DNA from: Kangsaoukella pontilimi
GTDB lineage: Bacteria > Pseudomonadota > Alphaproteobacteria > Rhodobacterales > Rhodobacteraceae
Assembly (NCBI RefSeq): GCF_009830125.1
Contig: NZ_WUPT01000001.1
Span: 310,001 to 374,000, forward strand
DNA length: 64,000 nucleotides
Direction: 5' to 3'
Translations under genes and position numbers: made by a program
Notes under the pieces: model-generated
The model's database searches: none
What the model was told of the DNA's origin: nothing
What the model saw: only the letters and a program-made list of their open reading frames with translations
Shown here: positions 53,388-61,554 of the stretch, piece by piece
Numbering within the stretch: the first letter of the stretch is position 1
Layout of the letters: every line of letters starts with the position of its first letter

Positions 53388-54332
53388 ATGCCAAGCGTAC
53401 TTGATCAGCTTCGTGAGATGAGCGTCGTCGTCGCGGATACGGGCGAAGTCGAGGCCGTGAAGAAGTATCAGCCGGTCGATTGCACCACCAACCCGTCGCT
53501 CGTTCTGGGTGCTCTGTCCGACCCGTCGTCGGAAGACCTGATCACGCGCGAGATCGAAGCGGGCAAGAAGGCGGGTCTCGACGCGGAAGCGGTCGTTGCA
53601 AAGCTGACCGTCGCGGTGGGCGCCGAACTGGCCGGGCTGGTCGAAGGCCGGGTCTCGACCGAGGTGGACGCCAACCTGTCCTTCGACACCGAGGCTTCGG
53701 TCGCGCGGGGACGCGAGATCATCGCGGATTATGCCGAGCGCGGCCTGGGCAAGGAGCGCATCCTGATCAAGCTGGCATCGACGTGGGAAGGCATCCGCGC
53801 GGCCGAGATCCTTCAGGACGAGGGCATCGACTGCAACCTGACGCTTCTCTTCGCCAAGGCGCAGGCCGTGGCTGCCGCCGATGCGGGCGCCTTCCTGATC
53901 TCGCCTTTCGTGGGGCGGATCACCGATTGGTACAAGGCCGCCGAGGGCCGCGACAGCTATGCGCCGGAAGAAGATCCGGGCGTGAAGTCTGTTCGCAGCA
54001 TCTATTCGTATTACAAGGCACATGGCATCGACACGATCGTCATGGGCGCGTCCTTCCGGAACACCGGCCAGATCACCGCGCTTGCTGGCTGCGACCGGCT
54101 GACCATCGCGCCGAAGCTGCTGGAAGAGATGAGCAACGACCAGTCCGACCTGACCCGCGTTCTGTCGCCCGACGATGTCGAGGCCTCGGACAAAGAGACC
54201 TATGACGAGGCGGGCTTCCGCTGGGCCATGAACGAGGACCCGATGGCGACCGAGAAGCTGGCCGAGGGCATCCGCAAGTTCAACGCGGACCACCAGAAGC
54301 TGATCGGCATCGTGGCCGACCGGATGGGCTGA
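53388..54332 (+). CDS. tal: Transaldolase
   Basis: Transfers a dihydroxyacetone unit between sugar phosphates in the non-oxidative pentose phosphate pathway. The 314-residue TalB-type enzyme has CTTNPSLVLGALSDP near residue 28, the catalytic lysine motif RILIKLASTWEG near 130, and the phosphate site ASFRNTGQI near 225. The start at 53388 has a GAAAGGAGAAA ribosome-binding site. It lies about 75 bases after frcK and could share its transcript, tying sugar uptake to pentose phosphate flux. A strong terminator follows. Confidence 0.95.
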   Translation: MPSVLDQLREMSVVVADTGEVEAVKKYQPVDCTTNPSLVLGALSDPSSEDLITREIEAGKKAGLDAEAVVAKLTVAVGAELAGLVEGRVSTEVDANLSFDTEASVARGREIIADYAERGLGKERILIKLASTWEGIRAAEILQDEGIDCNLTLLFAKAQAVAAADAGAFLISPFVGRITDWYKAAEGRDSYAPEEDPGVKSVRSIYSYYKAHGIDTIVMGASFRNTGQITALAGCDRLTIAPKLLEEMSNDQSDLTRVLSPDDVEASDKETYDEAGFRWAMNEDPMATEKLAEGIRKFNADHQKLIGIVADRMG

Positions 54333-54370
54333 GCCGCGCGGGCAACGCCCGAGAAGGCGCCGAGACAAGG

Positions 54371-54410
54371 AAAAGGCACCGGACGCATCGCGCCGGTGCC
54401 TTTTCTGTTT
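54371..54410 (+). terminator. Intrinsic terminator of tal (end of frc-tal cluster)
   Basis: GGCACCGG (54375-54382) and CCGGTGCC (54393-54400), extended by AAAA/TTTT pairs, form a stem with a 10-base loop. It is followed by TTTTCTGTTTT, and the flanking A-run would allow it to work in both directions. Confidence 0.92.
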
Positions 54411-54615
54411 TGCCGGTACCGCGTCGGTGCCGGGTCATCGGCCCGCGATCCCCGGCGTGCGACTGCGGCTGCGCTCGAACGAACACATCCCCGGGGGGCT
54501 TCGTCGTCACGCCCAGCATTGATGCGATGCGGGAGGGTGCATGGCATGTCGGGCGGAAACACCCATTTTGTGCTATTGTGATGCCATTCGATAGTGTCAT
54601 TCACGGAGTCCGGAA

Positions 54616-56259
54616 ATGCCGTTTTCGACAGATAAAAGCTATTTCATCGCCCGGCCGGATGTCGTTTTGAAATCTGCGCCTGGGGGCGGTAGTGCGCGCA
54701 ACCACCTCATTCTGGGCGATTGGCTGCGCTATCTCGGCGATACCGATGGCGAGTTCATCAGGATCAGATGCCGGGGCGACGAAGGATGGGTCCACGAGGA
54801 CGACGTGACCGAGACTCGCGCGCTCGAGATCAATTTCGTCGATATCGGGCAGGGCGACGGCTGTCATATCGTGACACCCGATGACGAGATTATCCTGATC
54901 GACGCGGGCGTCGGCACGAACATGGAGCGGTTCCTGAGCTGGCGGTACAATCTCCGCAGCCGGAACGTGCGACGTGCGCCGGACTTCGATCCGGCCAAGC
55001 CCGAGCGCGAGCCATGGAAGATCGACTATGTCGTCGTCTCGCATCCCGACAATGACCATTACCTCGGCTTCCGCCAGGTCTTCGACAACCCGAAGCTGTC
55101 CTTCGACAAGGTCTTCCACAACGGTATCGTAGAACGCCCCGACGAGCCTGAAGACCCCGCCTTGTCCTATCCCGACGACCTGGGCGGCTATGTCGACGGG
55201 AGCCCGAAGATGCTGTGGGATGTGGCGCATACGAACAAGCGCCTGAAGGAGATCGTCAACGCGTTCCCCGACACGCGAAAGCAGTTAATCTCGACCTATC
55301 GGGCCTGCCTTGCGAACACGAAGACGGCGACCTTCCGATCCCTCGGGCGGAAGCGGTCGCAGCTGGAGAACGGCACCCGTGTGTTCTTCGACAAGTTCGA
55401 CGGCACGGGCAGCCCGCTTGCCTTCGAGGTGCTCGGCCCGATCTACGAGCCGGTCACCCATGACGGTCAGACGCGGGACGGCCTGCGGAAGCTCGGCGCA
55501 GAGGGCGTGACCAAGAACGGGCATTCCGTGATCCTGAAGCTGACCTACGGCAAGCTGGCCGTCATGCTGGGCGGCGATCTGAACACACAGGCGCAGGACT
55601 TTCTGCTCAGTCTTTATGCCGGAGGACCGAAGAAGACGTCGTCTCTTGAGAAGAAGATTGCGGGGTTCGAGGCGGAGGGCAACCAGATCACCGCCGAGGA
55701 TCAGGCCAAGCTGGACCGCGATCGCGCGAAGCTGGACGGGATCATCCAGACCGCGCGGCAGACCTTTCAGGTGGATGTCGCAAAAGCCTGCCATCACGGG
55801 TCGTCCCACATCATGGACGCCTTCCTTGCCGCGCTGAACCCCGTGGTGACGGTCATCTCATCGGGGGATGAGGAAAGCCATTCCCACCCGCGGCCCGATG
55901 CGCTTGGAACTTTTGGCAAGCATGGCCGGGGGCGGCGGCCATTGATCTTCTCGACGGAACTGGCACGGTCCACGCGCGAATTCACGCCTGTCATCAATTA
56001 CCTGAACATTCTCAGGGCGTTCGAGGCGAGACTTGAAGCGGAGGCCGATCCCGATAAACGGCGCGAGATCGAGCAGGACATGCAGGAGAAGAAGGACCGG
56101 AACGTCGCCGTCTACGGGATGATCACGCTCCGCGCGCTCGGCGACACGATCCTTCTGGCGCAGAAACTGGAAGAGCCGCGCTCGGAGGGCGAGAAATGGG
56201 ACCTCTACGAGCTGCACCACAACGACAAGACGGGGATGTACGAATACGATCCGCACTGA
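54616..56259 (+). CDS. Stand-alone ComEC-like metallo-beta-lactamase-fold protein with SH3-like N-terminus
   Basis: A 547-residue soluble protein with no signal peptide or membrane helices. Residues 1-65 resemble a bacterial SH3 domain (VVLKSAPGGG, GEFIRIRCRGDEGWVHEDD). The rest resembles the nuclease-like C-terminal domain of ComEC: NFVDIGQGDGCHI (73-85), the metal motif SHPDNDH (142-148), NGHSVILKLTYG, LGGDLN (near 318) and ACHHGS (near 391-396). A charged helical insert of about 50 residues sits between the last two. It stands alone, 285 bases after tal's stop, with TTGTGC and CGATAG-like promoter elements just before. I do not know its function. Confidence 0.7.
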   Translation: MPFSTDKSYFIARPDVVLKSAPGGGSARNHLILGDWLRYLGDTDGEFIRIRCRGDEGWVHEDDVTETRALEINFVDIGQGDGCHIVTPDDEIILIDAGVGTNMERFLSWRYNLRSRNVRRAPDFDPAKPEREPWKIDYVVVSHPDNDHYLGFRQVFDNPKLSFDKVFHNGIVERPDEPEDPALSYPDDLGGYVDGSPKMLWDVAHTNKRLKEIVNAFPDTRKQLISTYRACLANTKTATFRSLGRKRSQLENGTRVFFDKFDGTGSPLAFEVLGPIYEPVTHDGQTRDGLRKLGAEGVTKNGHSVILKLTYGKLAVMLGGDLNTQAQDFLLSLYAGGPKKTSSLEKKIAGFEAEGNQITAEDQAKLDRDRAKLDGIIQTARQTFQVDVAKACHHGSSHIMDAFLAALNPVVTVISSGDEESHSHPRPDALGTFGKHGRGRRPLIFSTELARSTREFTPVINYLNILRAFEARLEAEADPDKRREIEQDMQEKKDRNVAVYGMITLRALGDTILLAQKLEEPRSEGEKWDLYELHHNDKTGMYEYDPH

Positions 56260-56433
56260 CGCGGCCATAGCCTCCGGCACCGTTGGCAGCCAGCTCGGCG
56301 CTACGGCGATTGAGCCGGACGCCGCCTGTGTCACTCTCCCGGTCCCCGCGGGAATTTCTCGTTTGTCAGGGAATCCGAAGGGTATAGCCGAATTTCTTCA
56401 CGATCTTCGGGCGCGCGGGCGCACCGTACCGAC

Positions 56434-56568
56434 GTGTCATTTGCCGAACACGCAGAGATCGTCGAGTATCTGAAATCTGGCGAGGTCGATCTCGCAAAGA
56501 GTGTTCTTTGGAAGCAGATCACGCGCGGGGAACGCGCATATTCAGAGCTGACGGGTCCCCAGGCCTGA
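56434..56568 (+). CDS. Possible 44-residue ORF or gene remnant before fbp
   Basis: The gap between the ComEC-like gene and fbp (56260-56591) holds an in-frame coding-like stretch starting at GTG 56434. It would read [20 protein letters not shown] and end [15 protein letters not shown], a plausible acidic amphipathic helix protein. There is no ribosome-binding site, and upstream codons in the same frame also read like protein ([11 protein letters not shown]). It may be the 3' end of a decayed gene. I do not recognise it. Confidence 0.3.
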   Translation: MSFAEHAEIVEYLKSGEVDLAKSVLWKQITRGERAYSELTGPQA

Positions 56569-56591
56569 CGGACGAACAGGAAGGAATGAAG

Positions 56592-57626
56592 ATGACCGAC
56601 ACCTCGATGACGTACATGCAGTTCCTGCTGAACGAGCGCCGTCGGTCAGAGAGCGACCGGGACTTGATGACCTTGCTCCACGGCGTGGCAACTGCCTGCA
56701 AGGCGATCTCGAACAGTCTGAAGAATGGCGCGCTTGCCGATGTCCTCGGCAGCCTCGAATCCGAGAACGTGCAGGGAGAGACGCAAAAGAAGCTCGACGT
56801 GATCGCCAACGACATCTTTCTGAGGCGCTGCGAATTCAGCGGTGTTCTGGCGGCAATGGTCTCGGAAGAGCTTGAAGAAATCTATCAGATCCCGGAGCGT
56901 TTTCCGAAAGGGCAATACGTGCTCTTCTTCGATCCGCTCGACGGCTCATCGAATATCGACATCAACGTCTCTGTGGGCTCGATCTTTTCGATCCTGCGCC
57001 TGCCGGAGGTGCCGGACGTTATTACATACGAGACCGTTCTGAGGCCGGGTGTCGAGCAGGTGGCCGCCGGCTACGCTCTTTACGGTCCGTCGACCATGCT
57101 TGTCCTGTCGATCGGCCGAGGCGTCGACGGCTTTACGCTGGATGGCAATATCGGCGAATTCCGTCACACGCACAGCAGTATTTCCATTCCTCCGGAAGCG
57201 GCGGAGTTCTCGATCAATGCCTCGCGGGCACAATGGTGGGAGCCCCCGGTGAAGCGCTACATCGACGACTGCGTCGCCGGAGAAAACGGGCCGCGCGGCA
57301 AATACTTCAACATGCGGTGGATTGCTTCGATGGTCGCCGAAGTCCATCGCATACTCCTGCGCGGAGGGATCTTCCTTTACCCTATCGATGAGCGGAACTC
57401 GGATGCCGGCGGCAAACTGCGGCTGTTCTACGAAGCCAATCCCATGGCGTTCCTGATCGAACAGGCCGGAGGCGCGGCCTCGACCGGGCGGGAACGTATT
57501 CTGGATGTGCAACCGCTCACGCCGCACCAGCGTGTCCCTGTCATTCTGGGCTCGCGCGATGAGGTCGAGTTGGTTGAGAGGCTGCACAAAGAGTATGACG
57601 AGGCGTCGCGCTCTTCGGTTTCCTGA
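56592..57626 (+). CDS. fbp: Fructose-1,6-bisphosphatase, class I
   Basis: Hydrolyses fructose-1,6-bisphosphate to fructose-6-phosphate in gluconeogenesis. The 344-residue protein has the metal and phosphate motif [19 protein letters not shown] near residues 112-130, [13 protein letters not shown] near 168 and [22 protein letters not shown] near 278. The start at 56592 is chosen because GGAAGG lies at ideal spacing; ATG 56586 and the frame to 56508 are alternatives. No Calvin-cycle gene is nearby, so a gluconeogenic role is likely; with frcB-K and tal it forms a sugar-phosphate neighbourhood. Confidence 0.93.
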   Translation: MTDTSMTYMQFLLNERRRSESDRDLMTLLHGVATACKAISNSLKNGALADVLGSLESENVQGETQKKLDVIANDIFLRRCEFSGVLAAMVSEELEEIYQIPERFPKGQYVLFFDPLDGSSNIDINVSVGSIFSILRLPEVPDVITYETVLRPGVEQVAAGYALYGPSTMLVLSIGRGVDGFTLDGNIGEFRHTHSSISIPPEAAEFSINASRAQWWEPPVKRYIDDCVAGENGPRGKYFNMRWIASMVAEVHRILLRGGIFLYPIDERNSDAGGKLRLFYEANPMAFLIEQAGGAASTGRERILDVQPLTPHQRVPVILGSRDEVELVERLHKEYDEASRSSVS

Positions 57627-57885
57627 TCCCGGCTATCGGCATCGTCTTGCGGCGGCGCCATTCAGGACTGGCAGCTTGGGCTAGGCCGAGAGCGTTCGCG
57701 CGACCGAAATAATACCACTTTGGCGAGCGCGGTCCGGCGAACGGCGGCGCGACAGGATTCGGGTCCAAAGAAAGCCGACCGTTCCCGTCGGAAGACTTCG
57801 GCCAGCCCGAAAGCACAAACACTTCAGCTAGAGTCAACGTGGGATCTGCGTCGGCAGATGTCTCGGGCTCTTCGCTCACTTCTTG
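57627..57885. other. Intergenic region between fbp and TetR gene
   Basis: No gene is clearly supported. A GTG-initiated frame on the minus strand (57541-57879) reads VFVLSGWPKSSDGNGRLSLD and similar, but overlaps the end of fbp and lacks a ribosome-binding site. The TetR-type operator begins at 57886. Confidence 0.4.
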
Positions 57886-57906
57886 ACTGACTGACCGTCA
57901 GTCAGT
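57886..57906. promoter_or_regulatory. TetR-type operator, perfect 21-bp palindrome
   Basis: ACTGACTGAC and GTCAGTCAGT form perfect 10-base arms around a single central C, 27 bases upstream of the TetR-family start. A TTGACT hexamer at 57884-57889 overlaps its left arm, so binding would block the -35 element. This is a typical autoregulatory site. Confidence 0.8.
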
Positions 57907-57932
57907 AAGGATTGTCGAAACGGAGAATCGCA

Positions 57933-58565
57933 TTGGCCCGAATAGTCAAAGCCCCGGAAGAGCGGCGCGAGGAGATCATCGAGACGGCGGGTCGCCTGTT
58001 TCGAGCGCATGGCTACGACAAGTGTTCGGTCGAGATGATTATTCGCGAGATCGGCGTCGCGAAGGGCACGTTCTACTATTACTTCAAGTCCAAGCCCGAG
58101 ATCCTTCAGGCGATCGTGGACAAGACGCTCGATCAGATTGTCGAGATGGCGCAGGGTGTCGCGGACGATGCGTCGCTCTCGGCTCTTCAAAAAATGGAGG
58201 CGCTGCTCGGCAACAGCCATATCGGAAACGACGACGGTCCCGAAGTCGCCGAAATGCTGCATCTCCCGGAGAACCGCGCACTTCACGAACTGACGAATAT
58301 CCAGACTATTCTTCGGCTTTCGCCAATCCTTGCGACGATCGTCGAGCAAGGGATCGCGGAGGGGGAGTTCGACGTCGAGAGACCCCTTGAGACCATTCAG
58401 TTTCTATTCACCGGAGCACAGTTTCTGACCGACGGCGGCATGTTCGGCTTTACCGAGGCCGAACTCCGCGAGCGGCGCCTTGTAATGCAGTCGGTGATCG
58501 AAAAGGCGCTTGGGGCAAAACCGGGCAGTTTTCACTTCATGAACCCAGCCGGGACCATGGGGTAG
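57933..58565 (+). CDS. TetR/AcrR-family transcriptional regulator
   Basis: A 210-residue regulator. The N-terminal DNA-binding domain (about 9-55: RREEIIETAGRLFRAHGYDK, then IGVAKGTFYYYFKSK) is followed by a helical ligand-binding domain with no recognisable ligand. The start is a TTG at 57933 with CGGAGAA upstream, giving the common MARIVKAPEERR N-terminus; a TTG at 57912 is less likely. It probably represses itself and the downstream CPBP and serine hydrolase genes through the 21-bp palindrome. Confidence 0.88.
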   Translation: MARIVKAPEERREEIIETAGRLFRAHGYDKCSVEMIIREIGVAKGTFYYYFKSKPEILQAIVDKTLDQIVEMAQGVADDASLSALQKMEALLGNSHIGNDDGPEVAEMLHLPENRALHELTNIQTILRLSPILATIVEQGIAEGEFDVERPLETIQFLFTGAQFLTDGGMFGFTEAELRERRLVMQSVIEKALGAKPGSFHFMNPAGTMG

Positions 58566-58700
58566 GGGCATGAGCAGTCCAACACACAGTGATCGCCAAC
58601 GCGCCATTAGGCGGCGGCAATGGCGACGGAGCCAAGCAAGTCACCGGACCGCGCTGTCCGGGACTGCTCTCTTCAACCACATATCCGGGGGAGTCATCCC

Positions 58701-59534
58701 ATGGCACAAATAGCTGCACCGAAACGCATCCCGTCCTACGCACTTTTCGTCTTCGTCGCCGTCACCTTCGCGATCACATGGGGTATAGTCGCGATCTACA
58801 TCGTGGCGCCTGACTGGTCGAGTGCGCGCTTCGGCGAGATCACCGGGTCTCATCCGTTCTTCTTCCTTGCAACCTGGGCGCCGGCGATCTCGGCCTTTGG
58901 CCTCGTTCTGATCTACGGCGGCACGGCAGGCCTGAAAGGCTTTCTCTCCCGACTTTTCCTGTGGCGCATTCCGTCTCCTTGGATCCTGCTCATCGCCGTC
59001 GGACTTCCCGCCATCTACATGCTTGGCTCTCTGGCGAAAGGTGGTCCGCTGCTTGCGCCGCTGCCCCCCGAAGGCGTCAGCGCGATGATCGCCCTCACTT
59101 TCATGATGCTCTTCCTTGGACCCATCGAGGAATTCGGCTGGCGCGGCGTCGCACAACCCATCCTGCAACGCCACGTGGCGCCGCTCTGGGCCGGGATGAT
59201 CATCGGCACGATCTGGGGAATTTGGCACCTTCCCGCGTTCTTCCTGTCGGGAACGGTTTTCGCGACATGGAACTTCCTGCCGTTTTTCATTGGCAACATC
59301 ACGTTGGCGGTTCTCGTGACACCGATTTTCAATGCGTCCCGCGGCAGCCTTTTGTGGCCGATGCTTTTTCACTGGCAACTGATCTTCCCGATCTGGCCGG
59401 ATGCCCAGCCCTACGACACATGGCTTTACCTTGCCGTCACGGTTGTTGTCGTCTGGTGGAACCGCGAGACCATGCTGCACCGCACGGGTGCCGTGACCGA
59501 AGTCATCCCCGGCGAACAGGGGGCAGACCAATGA
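58701..59534 (+). CDS. CPBP-family intramembrane metalloprotease
   Basis: A 277-residue inner-membrane protein with about seven helices. The conserved CPBP/Abi motifs are visible: EEFGWR (EExxxR, 143-148), WGIWHLP (His near 176) and a third His in LLWPMLFHWQL near 232. Members include Rce1-like prenyl-protein proteases and bacteriocin-immunity proteins. The start at 58701 has GGGGGAG upstream. It overlaps the serine hydrolase gene (ATGA), so the two are one unit. The substrate is unknown. Confidence 0.85.
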   Translation: MAQIAAPKRIPSYALFVFVAVTFAITWGIVAIYIVAPDWSSARFGEITGSHPFFFLATWAPAISAFGLVLIYGGTAGLKGFLSRLFLWRIPSPWILLIAVGLPAIYMLGSLAKGGPLLAPLPPEGVSAMIALTFMMLFLGPIEEFGWRGVAQPILQRHVAPLWAGMIIGTIWGIWHLPAFFLSGTVFATWNFLPFFIGNITLAVLVTPIFNASRGSLLWPMLFHWQLIFPIWPDAQPYDTWLYLAVTVVVVWWNRETMLHRTGAVTEVIPGEQGADQ

Positions 59535-60703
59535 AACGTGCCCTTGCAATTGCCATCGCACTGCTCTTGCCCGCCGGAGCCTTTGCGCAGCAGACCCTCG
59601 CGGGTCCTTCGGAGTTGAAAAACGCCATTCAGGACGTGCTCGAAGCCTTCCACGAGGACTATGGCTTTCCCGGCGCAACCGTGGCCGTCGTAAACAGAAC
59701 CGGCGATATCGACACCGTCGCTGTCGGTATGGCGGACGTTGAGGCGAACACTCCGATGCGGCCCGAAAGCAGGATGCTGGCTGCCAGTATCGGCAAGACG
59801 GTCTGGGGTGCCCTGACACTCTCTCTGGAAGCGGACGGGTCGCTGGATCGGTCTGATCTCGTCTCCGTCTATCTGGGGTCTCAGCCTTGGTTTGCGCACC
59901 TTCCGAATGCTGACACCATGACTGTCGGTCAGCTTCTGACGCATACCTCCGGCCTCCCGGATCATGTTCACATGGATGGGGCCGCCGAGGCGCTGATCGC
60001 ACTGGGCGAAACCAGCCCTTTCGATCCGGCGAAGGCCGTCGCGCTGGTGCTGGACGCGCCACCCCTCTTCGAGGCCGGCACTGCCTGGGCATACACCGAC
60101 ACAGGCTACCTGCTTCTTGGTCTTGTGATTGAGGCAGCCACCGGTGAGTCTGTCTTTTCACTTGCTCAGGATCGACTTCTGGCCCCGGTCGGTCTTCGGT
60201 CTACCACCCCATCCGACGCGCCTGAACTCGAAGGGCTCGCCGTCGGGTACACCACGCCCGACAACCCCTTCGGCCTGCCTGTGCGTACGATGGACGAAAC
60301 CGGAAAGCTGACCTGGAATCCCGCCATCGAATGGACAGGGGGCGGTTTTGCCTCGACCTCGGCGGACCTCGCCCTGTGGGGGAACGCTTTGTTCACCGGA
60401 CGTGTCCTGCCATCGGATTACCTGCCCGATTTACGCGATGGCGTTTCCGTACACGCGGATGCACCGGGGGTCTTCTATGGAAGCGGGGTCGCGATCTATC
60501 AGGGCACGCCCTACGGGACCGTTCTGGGGCATGGCGGCTGGATCCCCGGTTACGTTTCAAGTCTGAGGCACTACGCCGATCACGACCTTACCATCGCGTT
60601 TCAGATCAATTCCGACGTTGGTGTTGTCGATGACTCCACCGACCTAGTGCCCGCGCTGGAGGCGGCGCTGGCAGAGGTTGTCCTTGGAACTGCGTCCCAA
60701 TGA
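59531..60703 (+). CDS. Secreted serine hydrolase, beta-lactamase/DD-peptidase (class C-like) family
   Basis: A 390-residue protein with a signal peptide (MKRALAIAIALLLPAGAFAQ, cleaved near 20). Active-site motifs are SIGK (SxxK, 86-89), YTD (188-190, in place of the common YxN) and GHGG near 335 (HxG). It resembles penicillin-binding-type esterases (EstB/AmpH group) rather than a true beta-lactamase. It is translated coupled to the CPBP protease, suggesting an envelope function under the TetR regulator. Confidence 0.88.
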   Translation: MKRALAIAIALLLPAGAFAQQTLAGPSELKNAIQDVLEAFHEDYGFPGATVAVVNRTGDIDTVAVGMADVEANTPMRPESRMLAASIGKTVWGALTLSLEADGSLDRSDLVSVYLGSQPWFAHLPNADTMTVGQLLTHTSGLPDHVHMDGAAEALIALGETSPFDPAKAVALVLDAPPLFEAGTAWAYTDTGYLLLGLVIEAATGESVFSLAQDRLLAPVGLRSTTPSDAPELEGLAVGYTTPDNPFGLPVRTMDETGKLTWNPAIEWTGGGFASTSADLALWGNALFTGRVLPSDYLPDLRDGVSVHADAPGVFYGSGVAIYQGTPYGTVLGHGGWIPGYVSSLRHYADHDLTIAFQINSDVGVVDDSTDLVPALEAALAEVVLGTASQ

Positions 60704-60932
60704 AATCTGCCGCCTGCAAAGAGGCGGCACATTAGCTGGCACTGCTGTGTGCCGGGCATGCGGAGGCAGAGGATGCGAGACGTATACGCGCCCGCCTTCG
60801 GGGCCGCCGGGGCATATGCTGCCTTGTCATATGTCCGTTCCGCGCCCGAAACAGCCATTTGCCGGCCAGCTTAAGGCCGCTGTGACCGGCGCTGCTGGCA
60901 ACGGCAGTGGGGGCAGGCGACAAGAGCCCGGT

Positions 60933-61532
60933 TTAGTAGGCCTTTCGCGGTGATCTGTCGTCGGACAACGAACTTTGCCGGCGTTCGACGAGCAGCTCGA
61001 TTGCGTCAGCAAGGTGCTCCCGATCGATATGATGGTCTCCACGCTCGACGCGAATTCTATGCGCTTCGATCATCACGTCGGCATGCCGGCACCCTTCCGG
61101 TGGCTCGAACCTGTAGCTTGCGAGTTCGAGCCTGAGACCAAGAGGATCGCGGAAGTAGATGGAATCCATAAAGCCGCGGTCGACCGGGCCCGAGTGCTTG
61201 ACGCCGCGCGCATCCAGCCGTGCCGCGACCTGCCAGAACGTGGCCTGGCTGACATTCAGAGCGAGGTGATGAAGCGACCCAATGGCCTCAGGGGGCGGGG
61301 TGGGATCGGGCTTGCGCTCTTCGTTGGTGAAGATCGTGATGAGGCGGCCATCGCCCGGATCGAAGTAGAGATGACCCTCTTTCGGATTGTCGAGGTTTGG
61401 CTGATCGAAGACGAATGGCATCCCGAGAACGCCTTCCCAGAAGTCAATCGACGTCTGCCGGTCAGCACCGTTGAGCGTGATGTGATGCACGCCCTGCGTC
61501 TGGATCTTTCTGATCTCATTTGATTTCGACAT
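60933..61532 (-). CDS. VOC-family (glyoxalase/dioxygenase fold) protein
   Basis: A 199-residue protein with two VOC half-sites: GVHHITLNGADRQTSIDFWE (metal His near residue 16), then GSLHHLALNVSQATFWQV near 85 and DSIYFRDPLGLRLELASY (Glu ligand near 135). The C-terminal 55 residues extend beyond the domain. Candidate activities are extradiol dioxygenase-like, glyoxalase, or methylmalonyl-CoA epimerase-like. It is last in a minus-strand operon with a CoA ligase (22 bases upstream) and a citryl-CoA lyase-like gene. Upstream of its stop, 60704-60932 has no gene. Confidence 0.8.
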   Translation of the reverse strand: MSKSNEIRKIQTQGVHHITLNGADRQTSIDFWEGVLGMPFVFDQPNLDNPKEGHLYFDPGDGRLITIFTNEERKPDPTPPPEAIGSLHHLALNVSQATFWQVAARLDARGVKHSGPVDRGFMDSIYFRDPLGLRLELASYRFEPPEGCRHADVMIEAHRIRVERGDHHIDREHLADAIELLVERRQSSLSDDRSPRKAY

Positions 61533-61554
61533 ATCGTTCCTCCCGATCTGACAG

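Noticed and set aside
57541-57879. A 112-codon minus-strand frame divergent from the TetR gene
   Set aside because: It overlaps the end of fbp on the other strand, begins at GTG without a ribosome-binding site and shows no domain; kept only as a note.
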